Origin: Mucilaginibacter sp. PAMB04168
GTDB taxonomy: Bacteria > Bacteroidota > Bacteroidia > Sphingobacteriales > Sphingobacteriaceae
Assembly: GCF_039634365.2 (NCBI RefSeq)
Contig: NZ_CP155079.2
Location: forward strand, 1,798,001-1,862,000
Length of the DNA stretch: 64,000 nt
Reading direction: 5' to 3'
Part shown: positions 52,073 through 60,034 of the stretch, piece after piece
Layout: each line of letters begins with the position of its first letter
Numbering within the stretch: position 1 is the stretch's first letter
Program-made: the position numbers and the translations under genes
Notes under the pieces: generated by a model
Databases searched by the model: none
What the model saw: the letters and a program-made list of their open reading frames with translations, nothing else
Told to the model about the DNA's origin: nothing

Positions 52073-52130
52073 CCACGATATACTTATTTGTTGTAAAAAT
52101 TAATTAATAGTTACAGTTAAGGGTGGTTTA

Positions 52131-53699
52131 TCAAGACTGTATGGGTAGCGTAAACCAAAAGGTACTGCCTCGGCCAACTTCACTTTCCACACCTATGTGT
52201 CCGCCATGCTTTTTTATAATTTCTGCACATATGTAAAGCCCTAAACCTAGGCCTGAGTATTGAATACTACCTACATCTGCACGGTAGTAGCGCTCAAAAA
52301 GGTGGGTCCGTTTTTCGGGCAGTATACCCGGCCCTTTATCAATTACTGATACTTTTGCTTCTTCACCCACCTTCACAATCAAAACTTTTATTTCTTTTGA
52401 TTCGGCTGCATATTTCATGCAATTGTTCACCAGGTTCATAATTACCTGATCAATACGGGTAGCGTCGGCAAAAACACTTAAATTGAAGTCGCCCTCGGTT
52501 ACAATCGTATATTCTCCGGCTACGCGCACATGGTAGCAGCAATCGTTTATCAGATCGGCTATGGTAAACCAAATCTTGTTCAATTGCAGCTGACCTTCGT
52601 TGAACCGGCTGGCGTTAAGCAGATCGGTAATTAAAATGCTCACTTTATCCAGGCTTCTATTTGCTTGGTCTATCAGATTCGGCAGCATCTTTTCGCTCGG
52701 GTTGTTCTTCATTTTATTGAGCAGTTGCAGCGATGCTTTTAAACTGGTTATGGGCGTGCGCAGTTCATGACTGGCCACGCTAATAAACTCATCCTTTTGC
52801 CTGGTTAATTTGCGCCGGTGGGTAACATCCATAAATGTACCTATGCCGGCAACAATATTTCCTTTATCGTCGTGTAACGGAGCCGCGTTTATGGATATGT
52901 AAAAGCGCTCGGCATCTGGTGGTTGTACGGCTATTTCCCTGTCATACACTGGCTGGCCGGTCTTCATAGTAATGTTCATCGGGTGCTCTTCGGGTGGCAA
53001 AACTGTACCATCAACTCTTAAATTTTGCCAGCTGTTGTCGTAAAAAGTACGCTTTAGAATTGCTTCCTGCTCCAGGCCCAATATTTTTTGTGCCATGGGG
53101 TTAGCGTAGGTAATACAGCCATCGGTATCAATAATGCCTATGCCTTCGGCCATGGTTTCCAGGATTCGGGTAAGGCGGCGTTCATTCTCCTTGAGCTTTG
53201 TTTGTATCTGTTCGGCGTTATTTAGTGATGCCTTAAGTTGCTTTTCGCTCTCTTCAAAATTTTTACGGTAAGTGATGTCATCCAAAACCGTAAAGCCAAA
53301 GGTTTCGCCTTCGTCTTCAAATAAAATAGTAGTTACATTAACCCACGCCAGTGATTTATCACTACGTATCAGGCAGGCGTCCAACTTAAAAAAAGGCAGC
53401 TTCCTCGACCATAATGCATCCTGTAAGTCGTGCCAGTGTTGCTTATGCTCCTCGCAGGCGTAGTCCAATATACGGGTCCCTTCAATCTGCTCAGCGCTGA
53501 AACCCAAAAGTTCAGTTAATGCCTTGTTAACCTTTAGTATGATCAGATCTGAATTGATGATCTTACTGGCTGCACTGGTTAATTCAAATATGGTATCGAA
53601 CTTATGTTCGCTGTCAATAAATTTCTGTTTATAATTTGTAGATTGATTATCGTGTTCCATGAGACCATCGGTAGCTGTCAATATTATATCTGATAACAT
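52131..53699 (-). CDS. PAS-PAS sensor histidine kinase
   Basis: The roughly 522-residue cytoplasmic protein has two PAS domains (about 30-140 and 165-280) with PAS-C-type ends. The kinase core has His in ISVASHELRTPITSLKASLQLLNKM, N-box DQVIMNLVNNCMKYA, G1 VIDKGPGI and G2 SGLGLGLYICAEIIKKHGG, all intact. Start choice is open: GTG at 53711, ATG at 53699 or ATG at 53660. I used 53699. There is no adjoining response regulator. Confidence 0.93.
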   Translation of the reverse strand: MLSDIILTATDGLMEHDNQSTNYKQKFIDSEHKFDTIFELTSAASKIINSDLIILKVNKALTELLGFSAEQIEGTRILDYACEEHKQHWHDLQDALWSRKLPFFKLDACLIRSDKSLAWVNVTTILFEDEGETFGFTVLDDITYRKNFEESEKQLKASLNNAEQIQTKLKENERRLTRILETMAEGIGIIDTDGCITYANPMAQKILGLEQEAILKRTFYDNSWQNLRVDGTVLPPEEHPMNITMKTGQPVYDREIAVQPPDAERFYISINAAPLHDDKGNIVAGIGTFMDVTHRRKLTRQKDEFISVASHELRTPITSLKASLQLLNKMKNNPSEKMLPNLIDQANRSLDKVSILITDLLNASRFNEGQLQLNKIWFTIADLINDCCYHVRVAGEYTIVTEGDFNLSVFADATRIDQVIMNLVNNCMKYAAESKEIKVLIVKVGEEAKVSVIDKGPGILPEKRTHLFERYYRADVGSIQYSGLGLGLYICAEIIKKHGGHIGVESEVGRGSTFWFTLPIQS

Positions 53700-53941
53700 A
53701 AATGACGCCACGCAGTTTGACGAAAGGGGACATCAGTTAACTTACGTTAAATGTTTGGACAGCTTTAAATAACTGAAGATTGAAAAGAGATTTGGTAATG
53801 TTCAGAAATTAAATGAAATTGCTTTGCATGTTGTTGTTAACAAAGTTGTTGATCAATATTTTATGTATTGATTGCAACGATGATACATGATCTGTTTTAC
53901 CAATTTTTATATCACTTTTAAATTGTACAATACCTTTAATT

Positions 53942-54346
53942 ATGAAAAAAGTAACTGGCCTTGGCGGTGTATTTTTTAAGGCAGATGACCCGAAAGCCAT
54001 GAACGAATGGTACGCCAAAAACCTCGGACTGACTACCAGCGAGTACGGAACAACGTTTGATTGGCGACAGGCTAATGATCCCTCAAAAAAAGGATCGACA
54101 TCCTGGTGTGCATTTCCGAAGGATACCCAATACTTCAATCCGTCAACCAAGCCGTTCATGATTAATTACCGGGTGGAGAATTTGGTTGCGCTGGTTGATG
54201 AATTAAAGAAGGAAAACGTAACCATTGTTGATGAGATTGCCGAGTATGATTATGGCAAATTTGTTCATGTGCTCGACCCTGAAGGAAACGTTATTGAGCT
54301 TTGGGAACCAAAAGATGAAGCGGACGAGGATAGCGTAGCAGGCTAA
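53942..54346 (+). CDS. VOC-family (glyoxalase-like) protein
   Basis: The 134-residue protein has the VOC layout of two beta-alpha-beta-beta-beta modules: TGLGGVFFKADDPKAMNEWYAKNLGL in the first and FMINYRVENLVALVDELKKENVTIVDEIAEYDYGKFVHVLDPEGNVIELWEP in the second. The terminal Glu in VIELWEP and His in FVHVLDPEG fit metal-binding positions. Members isomerise, cleave or detoxify small molecules. The exact role is unknown. It is monocistronic, preceded by a TACCTTTA weak -7, and followed by a terminator at 54399. Confidence 0.88.
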   Translation: MKKVTGLGGVFFKADDPKAMNEWYAKNLGLTTSEYGTTFDWRQANDPSKKGSTSWCAFPKDTQYFNPSTKPFMINYRVENLVALVDELKKENVTIVDEIAEYDYGKFVHVLDPEGNVIELWEPKDEADEDSVAG

Positions 54347-54398
54347 ACCTTAGTTTGCCGTGTTTTCCAAGCGGACTTCTAAGTCAGGAGAATATAAC

Positions 54399-54438
54399 AA
54401 CAACAAAGCCCTGTGTAAAAACGCAGGGCTTTGTTGTT
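54399..54438. terminator. Bidirectional rho-independent terminator
   Basis: AACAACAAAGCCCTG pairs with its exact complement CAGGGCTTTGTTGTT (plus two additional inner pairs) around a short A-rich loop. It lies between the convergent VOC and Old Yellow Enzyme genes. Confidence 0.93.
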
Positions 54439-54452
54439 TAAAGTGTTTTTAG

Positions 54453-55559
54453 TTAGGCTAGCACCAGTTTGGCCAAGGCTTCTTTGCTGAATCCTTTTAA
54501 CTCATCGGTGCGTTGCTCGCGTATTTTTTTAACCCATGATGGGTCTGACAGTAACGGACGGCCAACGGCTACCAGGTCAAAATCTCCCCGGTCCATGCGG
54601 CGCAGCAGTTCATCAAGCGAGCTGGGTTGTGAGCTCTCGCCGGCAAATGCAGCCAGGAACTCGCCGTTTAAACCAACCGAACCAACAGTAATAGTTGCTT
54701 TACCGGTAACTTTTTTAGCCCAGCCGGCAAAGTTAAGGTCAGAGCCCTCAAATTCGTTTTCCCAGAACCGGCGTTGCGAGCAATGGAAAATGTCAACTCC
54801 GGCATCGGCCAGCGGGTTTAGCCAAGCTTCCAGTTCTTGCGGCGTTTTTGCAAGCTTGTTGGTATAATCGGCAGGTTTCCATTGTGATAAGCGCAAAATG
54901 ATGGCAAAATCTTCACCAACCTGTTTACGTACTTCTTTCACTACTTCAAGGGCAAAGCGGCTACGTTCTGGTAAAGTTTTACCGCCCCAGTTATCGGTGC
55001 GCAGGTTAGTGGCTTCCCAAAAGAATTGATCAATAAGATAACCATGAGCGCCATGCAGTTCTACGGTATCAAAGCCCAGTCGTTTGGCATCAGCTGCTGC
55101 ACGGCCAAAGGCGGCAATCGTATCGGCAATATCGCTTTCGGTCATGGTGTTGCCATTGTTAAAGCCAGGGCGGTTTAAGCCCGAAGGACCTTCGAACGGT
55201 ACAGGCGGCACCCAGCCTGATTGATGATTGTCCATAATGCCCATGTGCCATACTTGTGGGCCCATGGCGCCGCCAGCCGCATGTACACCGTTAATCACTT
55301 CCTGCCAGCCGGCTAAAGCCTGTTCTCCATAAAAGTGGGGAACATTAGCATCATTTGATGAAGAGGGGCGGTCAATTACGGTGCCTTCTGATAAGATCAG
55401 ACCCACTTCACCTTCGGCTCTTTTGCTATAGTAGGCGGCTACCGTATCGGTGGGCACACCGTTCGGCGAAAAGGAACGCGTCATGGGTGCCATTACAATT
55501 CGGTTGCGAATATTTAATGATTTAAGGCTAAACGGCCTGAATAAAATGTCGGTATTCAT
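54453..55559 (-). CDS. Old Yellow Enzyme-type alkene reductase (NemA-like)
   Basis: The 368-residue FMN-containing TIM barrel has NRIVMAPMTRS, PTDTVAAYYSKRA, QVWHMG, the catalytic His/Asn-containing LHGAHGYLIDQF, LRTDNWGG and the FMN phosphate-binding VGRPLLSDP. It reduces activated alkenes, quinones or nitro compounds with NAD(P)H. It lies 18 bp after an ArsR-type regulator gene whose promoter has an operator-like palindrome, so expression is probably induced by electrophiles. It parallels NemR/NemA and YodB-type systems in other bacteria, but uses a different regulator family from NemR. Confidence 0.93.
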   Translation of the reverse strand: MNTDILFRPFSLKSLNIRNRIVMAPMTRSFSPNGVPTDTVAAYYSKRAEGEVGLILSEGTVIDRPSSSNDANVPHFYGEQALAGWQEVINGVHAAGGAMGPQVWHMGIMDNHQSGWVPPVPFEGPSGLNRPGFNNGNTMTESDIADTIAAFGRAAADAKRLGFDTVELHGAHGYLIDQFFWEATNLRTDNWGGKTLPERSRFALEVVKEVRKQVGEDFAIILRLSQWKPADYTNKLAKTPQELEAWLNPLADAGVDIFHCSQRRFWENEFEGSDLNFAGWAKKVTGKATITVGSVGLNGEFLAAFAGESSQPSSLDELLRRMDRGDFDLVAVGRPLLSDPSWVKKIREQRTDELKGFSKEALAKLVLA

Positions 55560-55577
55560 ATTTAAAAATAGTTGATG

Positions 55578-55877
55578 TTAAATTTCGGTTTGCAGGAGTT
55601 GGCTGAGGGCTGTAAAGGCTTCCTCATTACGCTGGTAATAGGTCCACTGCCCGGCCCGGGTAGCTTTGATAAGCCCGGCGCGTTGCAGTGTAGCCAAATA
55701 CTCCGATACGGTAGATTGTGTTAACCCCGCCTTGGTTTGAATTTGACTTACGCACACCCCATGGTCGTATCCGTAAACGGCCTGGTCGGGAAAGTTCTGT
55801 TCTGGATTTTTAAGCCAGCCCAAAATTTGTAGCCGGGTTTTATTGGAAAGCGCTTTAAAAACTTCAACCTGTTCCAT
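55578..55877 (-). CDS. ArsR-type winged-helix regulator of the OYE gene
   Basis: The protein from the ATG at 55877 has 99 residues; an upstream in-frame start at 55913 would add a non-family leader across the promoter. VFKALSNKTRLQILGWL and CVSQIQTKAGLTQSTVSEYLATLQRAGLIKATRAGQWTYYQRN are the ArsR/HTH_20 features. A single Cys (in HGVCVSQI, near residue 45) lies beside the recognition region and could be a redox or electrophile sensor; there is no metal-type CxC. It heads the two-gene unit with the alkene reductase. Confidence 0.9.
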   Translation of the reverse strand: MEQVEVFKALSNKTRLQILGWLKNPEQNFPDQAVYGYDHGVCVSQIQTKAGLTQSTVSEYLATLQRAGLIKATRAGQWTYYQRNEEAFTALSQLLQTEI

Positions 55878-55881
55878 ACTG

Positions 55882-55913
55882 CAAAGATATATCGGAAAAT
55901 CTCGATATGTCAA
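55882..55913 (-). promoter_or_regulatory. Promoter and operator of the ArsR-OYE unit
   Basis: On the minus strand TTG (55913-55911) and TATCTTTG (55889-55882) are separated by 21 bp, and the spacer holds the palindrome ATATCG..CGATAT (55889-55894 with 55903-55908). A repressor bound there would block the promoter. Confidence 0.6.
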
Positions 55914-56049
55914 TAAGCGTTATAACTCGTGACAAAATACTGATATAAGCGGCTGCTACTTATGTACGGCTTACAAAGAGGCGCAGCCCGCTAAAACATT
56001 CAGAGCTAATTGGTGTACTTTGGTATAACACAACGCTTAATATTTTCTG

Positions 56050-57090
56050 ATGCTGCCAAACGATAAAACCCCAGATGTAACCCCTAGAGAGCTTACCTAC
56101 ATACAAAAGGTTTGGCATACGGTTGCTATAGTTGCATCGTTGGTGGTAGTTATATTAATTGCCAGGGTGGCGTTCAATGTGCTGCTAATGGTTCTATGCG
56201 GTACCTTAATATCAGTTTACTTTCATGGCCTTGGCGATTTGATTGAACGGTATACGCACCTGAGCCGACGGTGGGCTATGATTATATCTGTAGCCGGTTC
56301 GTTTGCATTGCTGGCTATACTGCTTTGGTTTATGGGTACCAAAATACAAAACCAAATAGCTCAGCTAAGCACCACATTGCCGGCCACTGTAAACAATGTT
56401 AAAGCAAAAATTGCCGAAGCTCCCTTTGGCAACAAAGTGCTGGAATACTTTTCGGGTAATAACTCGCAAAAGCTGCTGTCAACCGCACAATCGTTTTTTA
56501 GCACCAGCTTTGGTGTGCTGGCCAACATTTACATCATATTATTACTGGGTATATTCTTCACGGCGAGTCCGTCGCTGTACAAGGACGGTATTATGGCGCT
56601 CATACCGCCCGACCATAAGTTTATGGGCCGTTACATCATCAACCGCATCAGCTTATCGCTTAAAGGCTGGCTCAAGGGCATGATGTTGTCCATTGTACTG
56701 GTTACTATCATACTCACTATAGGCCTAAGTTTTATAGGTATACCGGTAGCGCTGGTGCTGGCTTTAATTGCAGGTATGTTACGCTTTATTCCGAATTTTG
56801 GCTCATTGGCGGCTATGATACCGGGTGTATTGCTGGCCTTTACCATTAGCAGTAACACGGCTATTGTAGTAACCCTGCTTTACATTTTAACGCAGACTAT
56901 AGTAAGCAATGTGGTAACGCCACTCATTCAAAAAAAGATGATCAACCTGCCGCCTGCACTTACGATCATCAGCCAGATTATCATGGGCACGCTATCGGGA
57001 GCCTTAGGTATTATTATGGCCGTACCATTACTGGCTATTCTTTTTATATTGGTTGATGAGCTGTACGTGAAGAAAATGAAACAGCTATAA
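56050..57090 (+). CDS. AI-2E-family membrane transporter
   Basis: The 346-residue protein has about eight membrane helices, with a large soluble middle (about 95-150) and the family pattern GWLKGMMLSIVLVTIILTIGLSFIGIPVALVLALIAGMLRFIPNFGSLAAMIPGVLLAF near residues 205-265. The family includes TqsA and Na+/H+ or organic-ion exporters; the name AI-2E does not prove an autoinducer cargo. It stands alone, with a terminator immediately following the stop codon. Confidence 0.9.
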   Translation: MLPNDKTPDVTPRELTYIQKVWHTVAIVASLVVVILIARVAFNVLLMVLCGTLISVYFHGLGDLIERYTHLSRRWAMIISVAGSFALLAILLWFMGTKIQNQIAQLSTTLPATVNNVKAKIAEAPFGNKVLEYFSGNNSQKLLSTAQSFFSTSFGVLANIYIILLLGIFFTASPSLYKDGIMALIPPDHKFMGRYIINRISLSLKGWLKGMMLSIVLVTIILTIGLSFIGIPVALVLALIAGMLRFIPNFGSLAAMIPGVLLAFTISSNTAIVVTLLYILTQTIVSNVVTPLIQKKMINLPPALTIISQIIMGTLSGALGIIMAVPLLAILFILVDELYVKKMKQL

Positions 57091-57119
57091 AAAGCCTAAT
57101 GCCAAAGCATCAGGCTTTT
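57090..57119. terminator. Rho-independent terminator after the AI-2E gene
   Basis: AAAAGCCTAATGC (57090-57102) pairs with GCATCAGGCTTTT (57107-57119) with one mismatch and a CAAA loop. It overlaps the stop codon area and may serve the convergent VOC gene as well. Confidence 0.85.
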
Positions 57120-57133
57120 AGAAATTTATTGCA

Positions 57134-57610
57134 CTAAGCTTCGTCGTAAGCTTTTTGCAAGGTGGGTATATCGAGCTTTACCATCTTCATCATAGCCTGC
57201 ATTACTTTTTGCGCTTTGTTGGCATCTTTATCGCCCATTAATTTCATTAAAAGGGTAGGTACTATTTGCCACGTCACGCCAAATTTATCGGTTAGCCAGC
57301 CGCATTGCATAGCCTGACCGCCTTCCAGCAGGTTATCCCAGTACTGGTCTACTTCTTCCTGACTTTCGCATTTCACAAAAAAAGATACCGCCATTGTAGG
57401 CGTAACAAAGCCCGGTCCGCCGTTGAGTATGGTAAACTCCTGACCAAATAATTCAAAGCTTACAGTCAATATTGAGCCCTGCTCTCCGGGGCCGTTGTGG
57501 CCATTGCGGAGCGTATTCGTAATTTTCAGGTCTTTAAAAATGGAAGTATAAAAGTCTACGGCCTCTTGTGCGCGGTCATTGAACCATAAAAACGGTGTTA
57601 TCTTTTGCAT
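57134..57610 (-). CDS. PhnB-like VOC protein
   Basis: The 158-residue protein has the PhnB/3-demethylubiquinone-methyltransferase-like VOC fold: ITPFLWFNDRAQEAVDFYTSIFKD, then ILTVSFELFGQEFTILNGGPGF and GWLTDKFGVTWQIVPTLLMKLM. The last stretch with the Trp-Gln-Ile-Val-Pro series is a standard mark of this subfamily. Activity is unknown; the subfamily has few characterised members. It sits alone on the minus strand. Confidence 0.9.
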   Translation of the reverse strand: MQKITPFLWFNDRAQEAVDFYTSIFKDLKITNTLRNGHNGPGEQGSILTVSFELFGQEFTILNGGPGFVTPTMAVSFFVKCESQEEVDQYWDNLLEGGQAMQCGWLTDKFGVTWQIVPTLLMKLMGDKDANKAQKVMQAMMKMVKLDIPTLQKAYDEA

Positions 57611-57806
57611 GATAGCTAATTTAAGTTTGCGATTGTTTACTGGTGTTTAACAAAAGTAGTACTGCGGGGTCACAATTAGCCTGTGCAATTACGACAATAT
57701 AGGGGGCGTTTACGGCCTAGCTGAAACATGTACAAGTGTATACGGCATTGGGGAGCCTTACAGTGCTCAAATGCTCGGTGATAAAGAATCAGCCGTTAGC
57801 GTTCAA
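57611..57806. other. Intergenic gap without clear features
   Basis: About 196 bp between the PhnB-like gene's start and the LytTR gene's end. I see no promoter match or repeat I can support. Confidence 0.5.
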
Positions 57807-58514
57807 TTACAAGGAATTCTTTCTCCACTCCGGCAAAATTATACTGTAAATGTCGCTTAATGGCAGTTCGGTGTTTGTTAATCTCACTTTACGGTTTTGT
57901 ATACACCTTATATGGTTAACGGCAACAATATAGTTATGATGTATTCTTTTAAAATGCGTTTCGGGCAGTTGTTCCAGCACTGTTTTAAGCGACGTAAAAG
58001 TAAGTGTGGGTTTAGGATGGCTTAACAGGTGAAACTTTATGTAATCGTGCTGGGTTTCGATATACTCAATATCGGGCAGGTTTATCTTAATCATGCGGTA
58101 TTCCGAATAAACATAAACGCATTGTTCTTCATTAGCTTTGTTCAATGAAGTTTTATATTCGTGATAAGCGCGGGCTTCTTCAATCACCTTACCAAACTGT
58201 TTAAACTCAATAGGTTTTAGCAAGTAGTCGAAAGCTTCCAGGTCGAAACCTATAAGATCGGGATTTTGGTGAGCAGTAGTAAAAATGACTACAGGTTTGT
58301 GTTGCAGAGATTTAATAAAGTTTATACTGCTTGTATCAGTTACATTAACGTCAATAAAAATCAGGTCAACCGGGTTGCCTTCCAAGAATTTAGCACCCGT
58401 TATAGCATTATCAAATACCTGAACCATCTGTAGCGACGCAAAGCGACACACGTATTCCTTAAGGATTTGCAGAGCCAGCGGCTCTTTATCTATAGCAATG
58501 CATTTTAACAACAT
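57807..58514 (-). CDS. LytTR-family response regulator, orphan
   Basis: The 235-residue protein (start chosen at MLLKCIAID, 58514; an upstream start at 58547 lacks family residues) has a receiver domain (about 1-115) with the acceptor Asp in LIFIDVNV, Lys in LLKPIEF, and acidic residues near the N-terminus. It then has a LytTR DNA-binding domain (about 140-235; IKINLPDIEYIETQHDYIKFH, FKRIHHNYIVAVNHIRCI). It activates genes by binding direct repeats. There is no histidine kinase next to it, so its partner must be elsewhere. Confidence 0.92.
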   Translation of the reverse strand: MLLKCIAIDKEPLALQILKEYVCRFASLQMVQVFDNAITGAKFLEGNPVDLIFIDVNVTDTSSINFIKSLQHKPVVIFTTAHQNPDLIGFDLEAFDYLLKPIEFKQFGKVIEEARAYHEYKTSLNKANEEQCVYVYSEYRMIKINLPDIEYIETQHDYIKFHLLSHPKPTLTFTSLKTVLEQLPETHFKRIHHNYIVAVNHIRCIQNRKVRLTNTELPLSDIYSIILPEWRKNSL

Positions 58515-58829
58515 AAGAAGTAAATTATACCGGTAACATAAAGCCACGGTAGATGATCATAAGTGAACAGGTGTAGTCACTAACAAGAGATTCGGGACCG
58601 GTATCCCGGGTTTGTATAGTGAAAGTCAGACTCGTTCTGTAAAACAAGACGGTATTCGGGGTATGAATAATAGGTTGCAGCAAAAGGCGTATCAACTGAA
58701 CATGTAATACTGCTCAAAAAACGGCTAGGTATAGTGGAGAACAGCGCCTGTATAGTTTTAATGTAAGTATTACGGGGAATATGAAACACCGGAGAGAGAA
58801 AAAAGGGGAGAGGTTAACTCCCCTTTTTA
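58515..58829. other. Gene-free region with terminator at its right end
   Basis: About 315 bp between the LytTR start and the SPW gene end. A 69-codon minus frame at 58580-58789 has no family features and is not called. The region ends in the terminator at 58798-58828. No other signal seen. Confidence 0.5.
58798..58828. terminator. Rho-independent terminator of the SPW gene
   Basis: GGGGAG (58805-58810) and CTCCCC (58818-58823) with A-run and T-run flanks form a perfect 11-bp extended stem with a 7-nt loop. It works on the minus strand for the SPW gene and may work on both. Confidence 0.9.
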
Positions 58830-59222
58830 TTAATGCGCCGGGCTGATGCCACGGTCCATATAATGGTTATGAGAATGTTGGGAAGTGGTATCGGTCAATA
58901 AACCGGCACCAATTTCCAGCACACCTAAAATTAAATGAGGTAAGTAAACCTGATCACTGAAACCTAGTAACCATGGCGAAACGGCTAAAAAAACACCGGC
59001 AATAACATCCATGGTTAAGTGAGCGCTCATGGAAAGTACTTTTTTGCCGCCACCTTCATAATCGGTAATGAACGACATGATTAGCATCATTATACCTATA
59101 ATTACAGCCGACCACTTTGCACCATCAACATCACCAAACCCAAATATCCAGGGTGATGCAATTAATAAAATTCCCATCATGTAATCCATTACAGCATGGA
59201 ACTTTCTGCTTATAATTTTCAT
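58830..59222 (-). CDS. SPW-repeat membrane protein
   Basis: The 130-residue protein has four membrane helices arranged as two repeats, each with the SPW signature: MMGILLIASPWIFGFGD near residue 20 and VIAGVFLAVSPWLLGFSD near 82. A third helix region ends with LEIGAGLLTD, and the tail has three His (SQHSHNHYMDR). SPW proteins are small membrane proteins of unknown function. Alone on the minus strand, divergent from the TetR gene. Confidence 0.9.
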   Translation of the reverse strand: MKIISRKFHAVMDYMMGILLIASPWIFGFGDVDGAKWSAVIIGIMMLIMSFITDYEGGGKKVLSMSAHLTMDVIAGVFLAVSPWLLGFSDQVYLPHLILGVLEIGAGLLTDTTSQHSHNHYMDRGISPAH

Positions 59223-59398
59223 AGTGTAGATAATTAGTTTTCAAATGGAAAATGTTCAAAGTATGTGCCAAATAATTCTTTTGAGTTTATAATATTAATT
59301 AGAAAGAATTATTGATTTTGTTGCTCTCTTTAGCTTACACAGTAAAACCATAGCTATGTAATATTTTAAATGGCCTGATTAAATAAATAAATTTCAAT

Positions 59399-59414
59399 GT
59401 CTCACTTTTGTGAA
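59399..59414. promoter_or_regulatory. TetR operator 1
   Basis: GTCTCACTTTTGTGAA matches the perfect palindrome at 60012-60027 (in reverse complement GTCTCACTTTTGAGAC) at 14 of 16 positions. It lies just before the TetR start at 59436, so the TetR protein probably controls its own gene here. The apparent upstream start at 59397 overlaps this site, favouring the start at 59436. Confidence 0.75.
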
Positions 59415-59435
59415 ATATTGATACATTTGAATGTT

Positions 59436-59993
59436 ATGTTACCTACCACAAAGCAAAACATCGTAGATGCGGCCATCTTTATTTTTAACGAAGACCTCTC
59501 AGCTCCGCTTGAGAAAGTGGCCGATTATGCGCAAGTAACCCGCCGAACCCTGCACCGTTACTTCACCAATCGCGATGAGTTGTTGCATGCCTGCCAGCAT
59601 ACTATGCAAAAGCAATGTAATGATGCCATAACAGCCGCTTTAAATAGCTCGGCCGATCCGGCCAAGCAGTTAGAACACATGCTTTATGCCGGAATTGATT
59701 GCGGCGTGAAATACGCCTTTTTTAATAAGTTACATCACTTACACAATCATCAGCATGCGCACCACAACAAAGAATGTGCACGATATGATGCCACATTTGG
59801 CAAAGTAGGCGCATTAATTAACAAACTACAGGATGATGGTGTAATTAGCAAAAAACTTACAGCCGAATGGGTGTCTGTACTATTTACAAGCGTAATTAAT
59901 GCCACTATAAGTACACACGAATGGAAGGCAACCGGTAGTGACGAACTCAAGAAGTTTGCCTGGTTTTCTTTTAGTCGCGGTGTAGGGATATAA
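59436..59993 (+). CDS. TetR-family regulator with His-rich loop
   Basis: The 185-residue protein from ATG 59436 has an N-terminal TetR helix-turn-helix (about 1-55): KQNIVDAAIFIFNEDLSAPLEKVADYAQVTRRTLHRYFTNRDELL. The C-terminal ligand part contains LHHLHNHQHAHHNKECARY, seven His and one Cys within about 16 residues, which could bind a metal ion. Operators flank the gene: one before it and a perfect one before the next gene. It is 41 bp from the flavoprotein gene at 60035, which it probably controls. Confidence 0.9.
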   Translation: MLPTTKQNIVDAAIFIFNEDLSAPLEKVADYAQVTRRTLHRYFTNRDELLHACQHTMQKQCNDAITAALNSSADPAKQLEHMLYAGIDCGVKYAFFNKLHHLHNHQHAHHNKECARYDATFGKVGALINKLQDDGVISKKLTAEWVSVLFTSVINATISTHEWKATGSDELKKFAWFSFSRGVGI

Positions 59994-60011
59994 AAAAATT
60001 TGCATACTCGT

Positions 60012-60027
60012 GTCTCAAAAGTGAGAC
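60012..60027. promoter_or_regulatory. TetR operator 2, perfect palindrome
   Basis: GTCTCAAAAGTGAGAC, an interrupted palindrome with exact 5-bp arms GTCTC and GAGAC, lies 7 bp before the flavoprotein start. It is the same site as operator 1 read in the other direction. Confidence 0.8.
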
Positions 60028-60034
60028 TTAAAAA

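Noticed and set aside
58580..58789. A 69-codon frame between LytTR and SPW genes
   Set aside because: No hydrophobic segment, domain or promoter; composition uncharacteristic. Left uncalled.
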